Shown here piece after piece: positions 1-10,155 of a stretch of 64,000 nt of DNA (its first letter is position 1; each line of letters opens with the position of its first letter). The notes beneath the pieces were generated by a model, which searched no databases, was not told the origin of the DNA, and saw only the letters and a program-made list of their open reading frames with translations. Location: contig SZZY01000013.1 of assembly GCA_009830035.1 (NCBI GenBank), positions 1 through 64,000 on the forward strand. Reading direction: 5' to 3'. Source of the stretch: Pantoea sp. Eser. Its GTDB lineage: Bacteria; Pseudomonadota; Gammaproteobacteria; Enterobacterales; Enterobacteriaceae. Both the position numbers and the translations under genes were made by a program.

Positions 1-123
1 GTCCAGTTGCGAACAGGCCAAAGTGCCTCTGAGAAAAAATGACAGTGTAATTTCGTTGCACTGATGGAAACAAAAGTAGCCCGTCATTTATCGCACGTTT
101 TGGCTTCAAATATCGCACGCCGC
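1..123. other. Unidentified sequence abutting truncated flgI
   Basis: This stretch should encode the rest of FlgI if the flg operon were intact, but no reading frame gives FlgI sequence. The octamer gtgcgata occurs twice within about 25 bases near the junction. I recognise no gene, transposase or tRNA. It may be the far side of a deletion or a mobile-element remnant; the origin is unknown. Confidence 0.4.
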
Positions 124-465
124 ATCATCAAGGAGACCACCACATCGATTTTATCACCCGCCCGGGCAAAGGCCGGCAGTTCAGCGGTCACCATCACGGC
201 GGCCACATTTTTCAGCTGCATATTGGTGCCGGTCGGAACGGTAATCCCCAGCTGAGAGAGCACGTTGTTCAGGCTTTGGGTGGTAAACGGCGTTTGCATG
301 GTCTGAGCCAGAGCCATCCAGACCGTATCCCATCAGGGAATTGCTCCGAATGCCCTGCACTGAGGTTAAATCGCGGATGCGCTCTGCATGTACGGCGACC
401 GGGAGTAAGATATTCAGACCCACGCAGAGCAGAGTCAGATAACGCTTAAGGTGTGCGATTTTCAT
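124..465 (-). pseudogene. flgI: flgI fragment (flagellar P-ring protein), truncated and frameshifted
   Basis: FlgI is secreted to the periplasm and forms the P ring of the flagellar basal body; the family is about 365 residues. Here a signal peptide ([13 protein letters not shown], cleavage after VHA) leads into the mature start [11 protein letters not shown]. The conserved GYGLVVGLDGSG is shortened to GYGLDGSG, consistent with slippage between repeated GGTCTG, and a two-base loss follows. The frame continues with [17 protein letters not shown] and [18 protein letters not shown], then homology stops after DVVVSLM. Two thirds of the protein is missing. It lies just downstream of flgH. Non-functional as read. 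Confidence 0.85.
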
Positions 466-475
466 AATCAGTGAG

Positions 476-1223
476 TTAAAACGGAGAAAGGTTAAGGAAA
501 AGGCGCTGTAACCAGCCCATTTGCTGCGCTTCGTTGATATAGCCATTGCCGACATATTCAATTCTGGCGCCAGCCACATGTGTCGACGCGACGGTGTTCA
601 TGCCACTAATGGTGCGCGGATTCACCACGCCGGAGAAACGGATAAACTCCGTTCCCTGATTGATCGGTATCTGCTTTTCACCCACCACACGCAAGTTGCC
701 ATTTTCCAGCACCTAGTTAACCGTCACCGTCAGCGTGCCGCTAAAGGTATTTTTGGCTGCTGCCCCACCCTTGCCGCTGAAATCATTTTTTGCGTTGATG
801 CTGGTGTTGGCTCTGTCACCGCCAAATAAGCCGGAAAAAAATCGGGGTGTCGCCTCAAACGCCAGCGAGTCAGATCCATCACGACTGGCGTTTGCCGAGG
901 AGCTTTTACTGGCGCTGACATTCTTCCTGCAGGACGATGGTCAGGATATCGCCGACGCTACGCGGCCGGCGATCTTCAAACATCGGCTGATAGCCATAGT
1001 TCATCGCCTGACCGGTCTGGAATACCAAGCCATTTTTGACGGCCGGTACTGCAACAACCGGGTCGGCGGTAGTTTTTCCCTCAATCAGTGGCGCGTGCGG
1101 GATATAAGCACAGCCGCTGAACGCTAACACCAACGCGATGCGAAAAAACAGGGTGCCAGAACGGCGCAAAATGCGAGGGGGGGGGGCGATGAGCGTCATC
1201 GCCGAATAAGCCTTACCATTCAT
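476..1223 (-). pseudogene. flgH: flgH (flagellar L-ring lipoprotein), frameshift plus amber
   Basis: FlgH is the outer-membrane lipoprotein of the flagellar L ring. The N-terminus has a lipobox (AFSGC) and then the family sequence [17 protein letters not shown] and ILTIVLQE. One extra base at about 921-926 shifts the frame after LQE; the original reading resumes as [10 protein letters not shown]. An in-frame TAG at 713-715 replaces the Gln of VTVNQVLENG, and the C-terminus through [13 protein letters not shown] is otherwise preserved. A ten-base C tract on the coding strand (1177-1186) sits in the signal-peptide region, so the start is uncertain; the ATG used here has an AGAGA upstream. It follows flgG in the operon. 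Confidence 0.9.
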
Positions 1224-1279
1224 GTTATAACCACATCTCTTTATGCGGCGGTGCCGTTAACAGCCCGCGGCGACCCGCG

Positions 1280-2062
1280 TTATAAATTCGACAGCCGCTG
1301 CAACATCTGATCGGATGTTGAGACCGCCTTACTGTTAATTTCATAAGCGCGCTAGGTCTGGATCATATTGACCAGCTCTTCCGCCACGTTGACGTTGGAG
1401 GTTTCGACGTAGCCCTGTCTGAGCATCCCGCCACCGTTCATTCCGGGCGTGGTTTCATTCGGGGCACCGGACGCCTCGGTTTCGTGGTAAAGGTTCTCAC
1501 CCAGACTTTCCATGCCGGATTCATTGATGAAGGTCGTGAGCGTTAACTGCCCCACCTGCTGCGGTGCAGTTTGTCTTGGCAGAGTCACGCTCACCAGACT
1601 GTCGTTGCCGATAGTCAGCGACTCGGCATCCTGGGGGATGGTAATCGCAGGCTGGACCGGATAGCCGCTGGAGGTTACCAGTTGGCCATTCTGATCGAAC
1701 TGGAACGAGCCGTCGAGAGTGTAACCGGTGGTACCATCCGGCAGCTGGATCTGGAAAAACCCCCCGCCCTGAATCGCCACATCTTTACTGTTATTGGTCT
1801 GCGTCATGCTGCCCTGACTGTGGATACGTTCCGTCGCCACTGGGCGCACGCCAGTCCCAATTTGCAGACCGGAAGGAATGGTGGTCTGCTCAGATGACTG
1901 AGCGCCAGGCTGACGCAGCGTCTGGTAAATCAGATCTTCAAATACCGCGCGCTGGCGTTTGAACCCATTGGTGCTGACATTGGCCAAGTTATTGGATATC
2001 ACATCAATATTGGTCTGCTGCGCTTCGAGACCGGTTTTAGCAATCCATAAAGAACGGATCAT
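1280..2062 (-). pseudogene. flgG: flgG (flagellar distal rod protein), single amber codon
   Basis: FlgG forms the distal rod of the flagellum. The open frame matches the 260-residue family from [18 protein letters not shown], with the N-terminal rod motif [17 protein letters not shown] at 1352-1354 interrupts it after ELVNMIQT, where the family has Gln before RAYEINSKAV. The C-terminal helix is intact beyond the stop and ends at a TAA at 1280-1282. The helix is needed for rod polymerisation, so the truncated product of 236 residues would probably not assemble. No other lesion is visible; amber read-through would restore the full protein. Confidence 0.9.
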
Positions 2063-2085
2063 GGTTAATTTCTCCTCGCCGGTTA

Positions 2086-2841
2086 TTAGCCCAGCGTTAG
2101 CAGCTGATTGGCGCTTTTTTCATTATCATCAACGGTGTTGATGATTTTCATGTGCATATCGAAGCTACGTACGGTGGCGATCATATCGACCATCGTCTTC
2201 ACCGGGCTGACGTTGCTGCTTTCCAGCATGCCCGGCATCAGTCTCAGAGCCGGGTCCAGAGGTAAGGGGGCGGCTCTGCCTGCTGATACGCTGTTGCTGA
2301 GATGGAACAACCCGTCATCCCCCATCCGCAGGGAAGCGACCTCGGCCTTCACCATCTTGATCTGCCCGACCTGCGCCAGTGCCGTTGGCTCATCGCCGGC
2401 ACCCAGCGCACTCAGGGTGCCATCGGGCGCAACGGTGACCTGCGACTGCGGCGGCACGCTGAGCGGACCTGCGTCACCGAGCAACGGCAGACCATGCACC
2501 TGCAGCCCGTCTTCGCTGTCCACCTCAATGTTGCCATCGCGGGTGTAGGCCTCACTACCATCCGGCAGCTGAACGGCCAGCCAGCCATCCTGAGGTAATG
2601 CAACCTCCAGATCGCGATCGGTCTGATGCATCGCCCCCATGGTGGTATCGTTCCAGGGGGTGGATTCCGCCACTAGGGTGCGGGTCGCCACTGATGGCCC
2701 TTCTACCGGCACGGCCCGATACGCCATCAGCTGCGCGCGGAATCCGGTGGTTAAGGCGTTAGCCAGATTATTCGCTGTTACCGCCTGGCGGTTGAGCGCA
2801 GCATTCGCCGCGCCCATGGCGGTATAAATCGCACGATCCAT
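2086..2841 (-). CDS. flgF: Flagellar proximal rod protein FlgF
   Basis: FlgF is one of the proximal rod subunits of the basal body, exported by the flagellar type III system. The 251-residue frame is complete and matches the usual length. It has the N-terminal rod signature ([16 protein letters not shown], then [14 protein letters not shown]) and the C-terminal motif [27 protein letters not shown]. It sits between flgG and flgE with short gaps. It is the only rod or hook gene between flgI and flgD without a lesion, yet it cannot act without its broken partners. Confidence 0.93.
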   Translation of the reverse strand: MDRAIYTAMGAANAALNRQAVTANNLANALTTGFRAQLMAYRAVPVEGPSVATRTLVAESTPWNDTTMGAMHQTDRDLEVALPQDGWLAVQLPDGSEAYTRDGNIEVDSEDGLQVHGLPLLGDAGPLSVPPQSQVTVAPDGTLSALGAGDEPTALAQVGQIKMVKAEVASLRMGDDGLFHLSNSVSAGRAAPLPLDPALRLMPGMLESSNVSPVKTMVDMIATVRSFDMHMKIINTVDDNEKSANQLLTLG

Positions 2842-2853
2842 AATGAGCCGCCG

Positions 2854-3930
2854 TTAGCCGAGGTTAACCAGAGTCGGCAACAGCTCTGATTGGGGCTTGA
2901 TAGTTTGTGAATTGGATTGGTAGTTACGCTGGTAGATGATCATGCTGACCATCTCTTTACTCAGATCGAAGTTAGAGGCTTCCACTTTATTGCCATATAA
3001 GGTGCCGAGGTTGCCTGAACCGGAGGTCCCGGTGACCGGCTGACCCGACTCGGGTGTTTCGCTCCAGCAGTTATTACCTTGTGATGAGAGGCCACCCGGG
3101 TTGGTGAAGTTACTTAATACCACCTGGCCCAGTAACTGCTGCTGTCCATTGCTGATAAGAGGCGATGACCTGACCATTATCGCCGACGGTGTAACCGTTC
3201 ATCAGGCCGGGCGCATACCCGGTGGTGGAAGGAGGGTTCATTGAGAACTCTGACGCCTGCTGGGTCATGCCAGTCAAATCTAAGTCAAAATTAAGCGCTT
3301 CGCCGCCGTTATAAGCCGCACCCTGGATGTTGAATTTTACCGGATTAGTGGTTAGCTGGCCTGAGGTATCAAACTGCAGCATGGTCGGCGGAATACTGTA
3401 GCTGGTGCTGTCGGTCGGGTCAAATTTAGGGTTAGTGACCACCTCGCTGCCGGAAGACAGGTTGCCGTTAAGCGTGCCGCTGTCCGAAGCACGAGCCGGC
3501 ATCTGCCCGTCCGGGATCTGAATCGGGCTGATTGCGGCACCCGGCTGAATCGCTGGCGGCGTGCCGGTGGCCTGATAACCGGTAAGAAATATGCCTTGGT
3601 TGTTGATAACGTAACCATTAGCATCTTTCTGGAACTGCCCATTGCGGCTGTAAAAAACGCGTCCGGCTTCATTCTGTAAACGGAAAAAACGTTACCCTGG
3701 ATACCCATATCCAGGCTGCCGGTGCCTGCGCCCAGAACGCCATCGGTTAAACTCTGGTTTACCGCGGAGACCTGTAGCCCCATACCCACCTGCGAACCGG
3801 CGAACACATCGGCAAAGGCGATAGATCCTGTTTTAAACCCTACCGTCTGAGAGTTAGCGATGTTGTTACCGACAACATCCAGCGCCTGTGACGCCGCATT
3901 CAACACGCTGAGGCCTTGTGAGAAGCTCAT
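2854..3930 (-). pseudogene. flgE: flgE (flagellar hook protein), frameshifts and internal deletion
   Basis: FlgE polymerises into the hook. The N-terminus (MSFSQGLSVLNAASQALDVV, GNNIANSQTVGFKTGS) and the C-terminus (LEASNFDLSKEMVSMI-like, then RNYQSNSQTIKPQ) are typical. The frame breaks in an A-rich run near 3685 and again near 3160. In the middle the sequence jumps from DPTDSTSYS to PPTMLQFDTSGQL, where the family carries about 40 more residues (the YTSPMTAYDSLG-type region), so there is also a deletion. Total length is about 359 codons against about 400 expected. Non-functional. Confidence 0.9.
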
Positions 3931-3965
3931 TATTCTTTTTCCTGATCGATCAATAAATGATTGAA

Positions 3966-4655
3966 TTACTCGATTTCGTAAACCTGCCCGAGGGTGGCCG
4001 TGCCATTAACGCCCAGTTCCAGCAGCGAGCCGCCAGAGGAGAAGGCCACGCTTTCGACTTTGGCTTTTTTCAGCGCCACAATATTCGGTGTGTCGCCGTT
4101 GCTGTTGGTAGCGGTAAATGAGACGTAAAAGCGGGTGCCTTCCGGCGGTGAGGCAGGCTCAAAGTTACTCAGGTCATCAAGGCTATAGCTCTTAACACCC
4201 GCTTTTACGTTAGGCAGTTCAGCACGATAGGCATTGCCTTCCTTGTCAGTGAGCGTTACTTTGACATTCCCCGCATCACTATCCAGCGCGAATGAGAAAA
4301 CCTTATTGGCATCCTGCTGGTCGCTGGTATCGATCACCGGTTTTCCTTCGACCATCACCGTGCGTCCAACCCATCCGGATGCATTCATCTGCTGCATACT
4401 GGAAACCAGCGTCCCGACGCTGTTTAGCTTATCGTTAAGCTTCTCTACCCCGGAGGCGGTATTAAATTGCGCCAGCTGCGAGGTCATCTAGTTATTATCC
4501 ATTGGGTTAGTCGGATCCTGGTTCTGCATTTGCGCAACCAGCAGCGTCATGAAATTATTCATTAAGTCCGCGCTGCTGGTGCCATCCGTGGCCGCAGGGG
4601 TCGTGTTATTAACGTTGCTATTGTTGCTACTGCCCATTACTGGCGAGATTGCCAT
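3966..4655 (-). pseudogene. flgD: flgD (hook capping protein), single amber codon
   Basis: FlgD forms the temporary scaffold cap on which hook subunits assemble. Translation from the ATG at 4655 gives [13 protein letters not shown] and the family motif FMTLLVAQMQNQDPTNPMDNN. A TAG at 4488-4490 follows; the family has Glu or Gln here before MTSQLAQFNTASGVEKLN. The rest, including the Tudor/FnIII-like region and the end LGVNGTATLGQVYEIE, is undamaged. The start overlaps the end of flgC by about 19 bases. Only this stop separates the gene from an intact reading. Confidence 0.9.
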
Positions 4656-5071
4656 TTTGTTGTTCCTTGTTGACCCAGCATCAGCGTCTTAAGCATCAAT
4701 GTTTTCGCGGTATTCATCACATCCACATCAGCCTGATAACTGCGTGAAGCGGAAATGGTATTCACCATTTCACCGGCCACATCCACATTAGGCATATGGA
4801 CATAACCTTTACCGTCCGCTAAAGGATTACCCGGTTCATACATCATTCGGTCCGGTGCCGTACTTTCCACCACCTCGCTCACCCGAACACCACCAATTTG
4901 CTGGTCCGCCGCGCCATCAACTTTGAAAATAACCTGTCTGGCCCGGTAAGGTTTACCATCCGGACCCGCAATGCTGTCGGCATTGGCCATATTACTTGCG
5001 CTGACATTGAGCCTTTTCGATTGCGCCGTCATGGCTGAGCTGGAAATATCAAAAATACTGAGCAGTGACAT
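4637..5071 (-). CDS. flgC: Flagellar proximal rod protein FlgC
   Basis: FlgC is a rod subunit of the basal body. The frame begins [20 protein letters not shown] and carries [12 protein letters not shown] and the C-terminal [20 protein letters not shown]. It is 144 residues against about 134 usually; the family normally ends at TLMLGQ, and here about ten extra residues ([10 protein letters not shown]) run into the flgD start, suggesting that the native stop was lost. It lies a few bases after flgB. Probably translatable, though the tail is unusual. Confidence 0.88.
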   Translation of the reverse strand: MSLLSIFDISSSAMTAQSKRLNVSASNMANADSIAGPDGKPYRARQVIFKVDGAADQQIGGVRVSEVVESTAPDRMMYEPGNPLADGKGYVHMPNVDVAGEMVNTISASRSYQADVDVMNTAKTLMLKTLMLGQQGTTKWQSRQ

Positions 5072-5079
5072 CTCAACAA

Positions 5080-5493
5080 TTACCCCTGATTAATCGCGTT
5101 CATCATATTTTTAATTTGCGCGCCGAGAATGGTCAGACCTGATTGATATTTCAAACTATTATCAACAAAGTTGGCGCGTTCGCGATCCATATCAAACGTA
5201 TTACCGTCTGCGGATGGCTGATCGGGGATACGGTATAAAAGATCCGGATCGTTAATCGCCTGCGCCTTTGCAGCGATGTGCTGGCCTGAAGTCAGCGTTA
5301 ATGCCAGCGGCCCTGCGTGATTACTGGTTCGGGAGACAGCAGCGTTTAATTGCGACGAAAAATCGATATCTCTGGCCAGATAGCCCGGGGTGTCAGCATT
5401 TGCCACATTGGACGCCAAAATATTCTGGCGTTTATTGAGCAGAGAGAGTGCTGCCTGCTGGAAGCCTAATTCCCTGTCGAGTTTATCAAGCAT
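5080..5493 (-). CDS. flgB: Flagellar proximal rod protein FlgB
   Basis: FlgB is the first rod subunit and heads the flgBCDEFGHI operon. The 137-residue frame is complete, with [16 protein letters not shown], the rod signature [18 protein letters not shown] and the C-terminal [17 protein letters not shown]. It is divergent from flgA, separated by about 290 bases of AT-rich sequence that should hold both promoters. No lesion is visible. Confidence 0.93.
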   Translation of the reverse strand: MLDKLDRELGFQQAALSLLNKRQNILASNVANADTPGYLARDIDFSSQLNAAVSRTSNHAGPLALTLTSGQHIAAKAQAINDPDLLYRIPDQPSADGNTFDMDRERANFVDNSLKYQSGLTILGAQIKNMMNAINQG

Positions 5494-5779
5494 AAGGATT
5501 ATTTATCTCATGCCGGTGGAATTTTAATTTCGCCATTTTAAAAGAGAGCAGCAGAAATCTATAATTTGAAAAATCGACAAAAGCAGCACTACTTGGTCGG
5601 TTAACTCTGCAATTAAAAAAGAACGGCAAGGGCAATCCGCCTAAATAGCCGCATTTATGACATTACTTTCTTCATCAGAAATTTAAGCTTTTAACGTAAA
5701 ACTATCTCACGCCGAACGTTCAGGCCACGTCATTGTTAACCCACAACCTTTCATTATTGCCGTTCAGGACATTTATATC
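5494..5779. other. Divergent flgB/flgA intergenic region
   Basis: This AT-rich gap separates the divergent flgB and flgA starts. In the family it holds FlhDC-dependent class II promoters in both directions. I cannot pick out a convincing FlhD4C2 box pair or -10 element by eye, so only the location is supported. Confidence 0.4.
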
Positions 5780-6489
5780 GTGGCAACACCCTTATCCGTT
5801 ATCGTTAAAATTATCACGCTAATACTACTGCTGGCCGCTGCCGATATTGTCAGCGCAGCGCAGGCTGATATCCAGCTGACGGAAGCGATCACCGCCCTGC
5901 TGAATAATGACATCAATTTACCGCCATCGGTGCGGCCGCGGCTGGCAGTGCGGTTACTGACGCCCGCAGCGAAGCTCGCTACCCTCTGTGCCGGTCCGGT
6001 CCTGTCTCTGAGCGGTAATCTGAGCAGGTTAGCTGGCGCACACAGCATCATTGCGCAGTGCGATGCCCGACGACACTTTATCCAGATCCATGTTGATGTC
6101 ACCGCGACCTAGTGGCAGGCAACCCGTCTGTTGCGGCCAGGCGAGCGGGTCAGCCGGGAGGCGATCCGTCCGCAACGCGGCTCGCCAGAACATCTGTCCA
6201 GCGGACTGATCTATGATCCGCTGCGGGTCATCGGGCGCGTCGCGTTACGCGCTATCCACCTAGGTGAGAACCTGGTCGAAAGTCAGCTGCGCCAGCACTG
6301 GGCGATCGTCGCCGGAGAAAAGGTGGCGGTCAGTTATCAGGGTGATAGCTTTACTGTCCACGCTGCCGCGAAGGCAAGGCGCTGGATAATGCCGCACTGG
6401 CACAGCATTTACGGGTGCAGACCACGACCGGTGAGGTCCTCACCGCCACGGCGATTGCCGAGGGCCAGGCCGCCGTGACGGTAGATTAA
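5780..6489 (+). pseudogene. flgA: flgA (P-ring assembly chaperone), amber plus frameshift
   Basis: FlgA is the periplasmic chaperone for P-ring assembly; the family is about 220 residues. A GTG start gives a signal peptide (VIVKIITLILLLAAADIVSA). An in-frame TAG at 6110-6112 (HVDVTAT-stop-WQATRLL) is followed by the SAF-domain-like sequence GERVSREAIRP. Near 6370-6380 the frame shifts, and the end reads ALDNAALAQHLRVQTTTGEV and ATAIAEGQAAVTVD with a TAA at 6487-6489. Two independent lesions make it non-functional. Confidence 0.85.
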
Positions 6490-6600
6490 TCCGGCCGGCG
6501 TAAAAGATAACCGGTCGGCAGCCTTCAGTAATTTCGACAACACCCGATAATTTACTTTAACTGAAAAATATTTTTACCGAACAGATTGTCGAGGATAATG

Positions 6601-6897
6601 ATGAGCATAGAACGCAGCCAAAAGGTCATGCCTGCCGTATTTACCGAAATTCATACGGAAGCCTCAAAGCGTGCCGACCGACGTAATGTGGAGGGTGCTA
6701 CCTCCGCCAGCAAAACCCGAACCGGGACTAAAGTCAGCCTGAGTAATCAAATCCAGTCGCTGCAAACCAACAGCAGTCAGGATATCAACATCGAATATCT
6801 GGATAAGATAAAAGCTGCACTCAGCGCCGGGGAGCTGCCCATTGATACCGATAAGATTGCCAGCGCCCTGACAAAAAAAATGTTTCAGACAATCTGA
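6601..6897 (+). CDS. flgM: Anti-sigma-28 factor FlgM
   Basis: FlgM binds FliA (sigma-28) and holds late flagellar transcription until it is exported through the finished hook. The 98-residue frame has the C-terminal FliA-binding region (QDINIEYLDKIKAALSAGEL, then IDTDKIASALTKK) typical of the family. GAGG six bases upstream favours the second of two adjacent ATG codons, matching the usual MSI start. It sits between flgA and flgN. If the hook cannot be built, FlgM would stay in the cell. Confidence 0.9.
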   Translation: MSIERSQKVMPAVFTEIHTEASKRADRRNVEGATSASKTRTGTKVSLSNQIQSLQTNSSQDINIEYLDKIKAALSAGELPIDTDKIASALTKKMFQTI

Positions 6898-6909
6898 CAC
6901 GGGGGTTAA

Positions 6910-7356
6910 ATGATGAATAATCTCCGTATTACCCTGACGAAGCTGCACAGTTTATTAACAGAGTTAAAACCTGTGCTGGCAGAAGAGCTGAGCCAGCTCA
7001 ACCGGCCACAGCTTAATCCGTTTACTCTGCAGATGCTGTCTGACAATAAAAGCCGTCTGCTATCGACGATTAATTTCTACGAAGAGCAGCGCAAAGTGGA
7101 AGAAAGCCGGCTTGGCATGGCTGCGCCTTATCATCAGCAGCCTCTGCTGAGTTCACTGTGGGATAATGTGATTGCCATTGCGCGCCAGACCAGCTCGATG
7201 AATATGAGCATCTACCCTATTTTTGAACTTCAGATGCAGAAAGCTTCAACCCTGAAAAGCATGGTGAAACAGGTGAGCCATCGCGCGGCACTGTACGGTG
7301 CGGACCGCACCTCACAGCAAAAACTCAAGGGAAAAGCGTATAACATCAATATCTGA
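6910..7356 (+). CDS. flgN: FlgK/FlgL export chaperone FlgN
   Basis: FlgN is the cytoplasmic chaperone for the hook-filament junction proteins. The 148-residue, largely helical frame carries LTELKPVLAEELSQL, EQRKVEESRL and a C-terminal LYGADRTSQQKLKG like that of characterised FlgN. It is close to the usual 138-140 residues. It follows flgM by twelve bases with a GGGGG-type ribosome-binding site, as in the standard flgAMN order. No lesion. Confidence 0.88.
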   Translation: MMNNLRITLTKLHSLLTELKPVLAEELSQLNRPQLNPFTLQMLSDNKSRLLSTINFYEEQRKVEESRLGMAAPYHQQPLLSSLWDNVIAIARQTSSMNMSIYPIFELQMQKASTLKSMVKQVSHRAALYGADRTSQQKLKGKAYNINI

Positions 7357-8056
7357 TGGCAGCAAGATGCCTCAGCAGAGAGGTCAGCCGCAAAATAACG
7401 GCCAGCGCAGGGTGAATGACGGCGGGAGAATAACGGTGTCACCGGTGAAGGGAATGTCCGTACTTATCTCTGGGCAACAGTAATGAAGCCTTCGCCCCAC
7501 CCCTACCTCTAAATGGTTATACATACAGTTCCAGCTTCAGCGGACATTATTATCTTACGTCGTCCGTGCCCGATAAAATTTCAATAATTCTCATAACATT
7601 CCCTTTCCCAAATTAGCATTATTTAAATTAAATGCATGACAAAAAACATGCTGCACTAAAACTCGCATTCGGATATAACAAAGAGAATGATACTGATTAA
7701 CCACATCTTCAGCCGATCTTTTTGTTTACGGCTAAGGCAGCAATAAAGCTGTCTAATGAGCTGAATGAAATAGCCTGAGTCAACTGACTGTTCTGATAGA
7801 GATTATCGGATTGAATAAAGTTTCACACTCACCAATAACCACTTAAATAATGTAGTTACTCGCCAAATAGCCCCTATTATTTTGATTATTTAGTGACTAC
7901 AGGCTTCGCTCAGAAAAATAACAATGGTATGCTTATGTAAATACACTTGTTTATTTCCCCCTGACATTAGCAAGACAGTAAATAGCGTTCCACCCAGCGC
8001 TGACATTACCGCCTGGCATGTCAGCAGCAGTCGAAACATAAAGGAAACACCAACAA
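7357..8056. other. Long AT-rich region between flgN and flhD
   Basis: No frame here gives recognisable protein. The first 130 bases are GC-richer and could be a worn gene remnant. The rest is strongly AT-rich, has an inverted repeat (GCATTATTTAAATTAAATGC) and resembles the long regulatory leader normally found before flhDC. A purine-rich AAGGA precedes the flhD ATG. No promoter assignment is secure. Confidence 0.45.
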
Positions 8057-8416
8057 ATGAAAGACATGCATTACCATAATACAACAAATGAGCACGTCCA
8101 GAATATCAATGACTTGAACTTATCCTATCTGTTGCTGGCGCAACAATTAATAAAACAGGGAGACAAGGATGCAGCAAGCTTCCGACTTGGACTGCCTGAA
8201 CCTTTGATTTCTATACTTAAAGACCTCTCAATTTCACAGCTGATAAAATTAGCCTCGACCAATCAACTTATTTGCCAACTGCCGATCAATAGTGAGGCTG
8301 TTATCGAATTCCTGACCAAAGATTCCCGTCTTAACGCGCTCCAGCATATTCATACCGGTATCATCCTTTCGACCGATATTCGGCATTCTCTTTCTGAACC
8401 AAACCTGGCAAAGTGA
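8057..8416 (+). CDS. flhD: Flagellar master regulator subunit FlhD
   Basis: FlhD with FlhC forms the FlhD4C2 activator of flagellar class II promoters. The 119-residue frame contains the diagnostic NDLNLSYLLLAQQLI and FRLGLPEPL in the N-terminal half and LIKLASTNQLIC and LNALQHIHTGIILSTDIR in the second half. The N-terminus is slightly longer than in E. coli, with an in-frame second ATG three codons in. It lies directly before flhC. Divergence from the E. coli protein suggests a second or alternative flagellar locus rather than the canonical one. Confidence 0.9.
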   Translation: MKDMHYHNTTNEHVQNINDLNLSYLLLAQQLIKQGDKDAASFRLGLPEPLISILKDLSISQLIKLASTNQLICQLPINSEAVIEFLTKDSRLNALQHIHTGIILSTDIRHSLSEPNLAK

Positions 8417-8426
8417 AGATAAACCT

Positions 8427-8966
8427 ATGAATGAACAAAGCATTTTGGATGAAATTTACGATACACACCTGGCGATGGATTTGGTCTCTTCTGGTGCACG
8501 TATGCAGGTATTAGAGAGCGAGACATCACTCAGTCGCCGCAAACTGTTACGCCTACATAAGGAGATTAAAGGCTGTTCACCGTCTAAAGGAATGCTGCCC
8601 TTTTCACCCGACTGGTTTACCTCATGGGAACAGAATATTCACTCTTCTTTATTTTACAATATCTATCTTTATCTGCATAAAACAGAAAACAAACGTCCTG
8701 TTGAGTCCTTACTGAAGGCGTACAAACTATACAGCGAACAGTGCCCGTGCGAGCCGGGTGAAAAACCGGTGCAGGAATTTACCCGTGCCTGGACGTTGCT
8801 GCGCTTTATTGACTGCAATCTGCTGGAGCAGATTCCCTGCTCGGCCTGTGGCGGAAAATTCATTTATGCTCCGCGCTACATCAATACTCTTTTTATTTGC
8901 AGCTTATGCCACCCCCCTTCACGCGCGAGCAAGAAAAATTGCGCTAAGGCCCACGTATCTCATTGA
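8427..8966 (+). CDS. flhC: Flagellar master regulator subunit FlhC
   Basis: FlhC is the DNA-contacting partner of FlhD. The 179-residue frame shows LVSSGARMQVLESETSLSRR near the N-terminus and the zinc site formed by CSAC and CSLC (C-x2-C then C-x2-C), followed by HPPSRA. It is some 13 residues shorter than E. coli FlhC at the C-terminus. It starts ten bases after flhD. It appears intact, so the switch protein survives although many of its target genes here are broken. Confidence 0.9.
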   Translation: MNEQSILDEIYDTHLAMDLVSSGARMQVLESETSLSRRKLLRLHKEIKGCSPSKGMLPFSPDWFTSWEQNIHSSLFYNIYLYLHKTENKRPVESLLKAYKLYSEQCPCEPGEKPVQEFTRAWTLLRFIDCNLLEQIPCSACGGKFIYAPRYINTLFICSLCHPPSRASKKNCAKAHVSH

Positions 8967-9141
8967 TATCGGAAACACCTCTTCTTTTTTCCAAGCCGGA
9001 AAACGGTGTATATCTGTTTACGGCCACGGGTTAAGCGGCAAAAAGCTGACACTAACTTCCACTACTCTTTCAATATTCATTAACGCAGATCAGGTAAAAT
9101 AAAAAATGTTTATATAACAATTATTTTTGTGGCTAATTATA

Positions 9142-10090
9142 ATGAATATGCCTTCTGTTTCATTTTAACGTATAGAACAACGCTTTCTCGAAAGTGATGT
9201 TAAAGTATTGTCCCTTGATTGTTTCGACACCCTTTTCTGGCGCAATGTTTCCCGCCCCTTTGATATTTTTACCCAACTTCCGCAGGGGCTCTGTCCGGTT
9301 GCCAGAACCGTAGCCGAAGCAGATGCCCGAAAGAAAAAATGTATTGCAACCGGGCTGGAGGATGTTAGCCTGGCGGAAATTTATGCGCAGCTGGAAGGTC
9401 AGTTTGATGCTGCACAACAACAGCAGATGATTGAACACGAGCTGGAACTGGAGATCGATAATGGTTTTCTCTTTGCGCCGGCGCTGGCGCTATTACGCCA
9501 GGCAAAAGCGCGGGGTATCCGCACCATCATTGTCAGCGATACCTATTTTAATGCCAGCCAGCTGGGGCGTCTGCTAGCCGCCCATTGTGACGAAATACCG
9601 TCTCTGATTGATCATATCTATTGCTCGTCAGAATCGGGTCGCAGCAAAGCAGGCTCGCTCTGGCCAGAGATGGTGCAGTATGAACAGCTGAATCCACAGG
9701 ATATTTTTCATGTGGGTGATAATCTCCAGGCCGATTACCAGCAGCCCACGAAGGTGGAAATCACCGCTATTCACTTTAAATAAAATGAAGCATTGGTGAC
9801 CAACGTACTTGAACAGCACAGCATTGCGGCTAAGCTGCTGTTTCCCGCCTGCGGAGCGACAGCACCGGTCCCCTCACTTTTAATGCCTGTTACTCCATCG
9901 CACTACGTAATGAGATCAGCAGTGAACAACTCACCGGCTGGACGAGGATAAGGACTACTTTATTGATGGCGCAACCAAGCACGGCAAGCTGGTCTTAAAT
10001 ATGCAGGAGGACGGCTTTATTTATTTTAAACCGCAAAAAACCCCTTCCCAAGCCGTTTTATATTTTGTCTATCGACCATTAAATCAATAG
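9142..10090 (+). pseudogene. HAD-superfamily hydrolase (COG5610-like), broken
   Basis: An ATG at 9142 gives MNMPSVSF, then an in-frame TAA (9166-9168), then EQRFLESDVKVLSLDCFDTLFWR, where DCFDT is HAD motif I. Motif II (TIIVSDTYF), a lysine region (SGRSKAGS) and motif IV (IFHVGDNLQADY) follow. A TAA at 9781-9783, then two frame changes near 9880 and 9945, interrupt the C-terminal half, which ends DGFIYFKPQKTPSQAVLYF. Such proteins are usually found in surface-polysaccharide or flagellar-modification clusters; the substrate is unknown. An internal TTG start at 9208 would still give the HAD core alone. Confidence 0.75.
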
Positions 10091-10155
10091 ATCCCTATAA
10101 TAATAGCCTGAAACGCGATCGCTTCATCTGTTAAAAATATCAAAGGAAATGAATT

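Noticed and set aside
7298..7483. 61-codon plus-strand frame overlapping the end of flgN
   Set aside because: It starts inside flgN in another frame, has no ribosome-binding site and no recognisable sequence.
7890..8087. 65-codon minus-strand frame upstream of flhD
   Set aside because: It overlaps the flhD start in antisense, begins without a ribosome-binding site and has no family resemblance.
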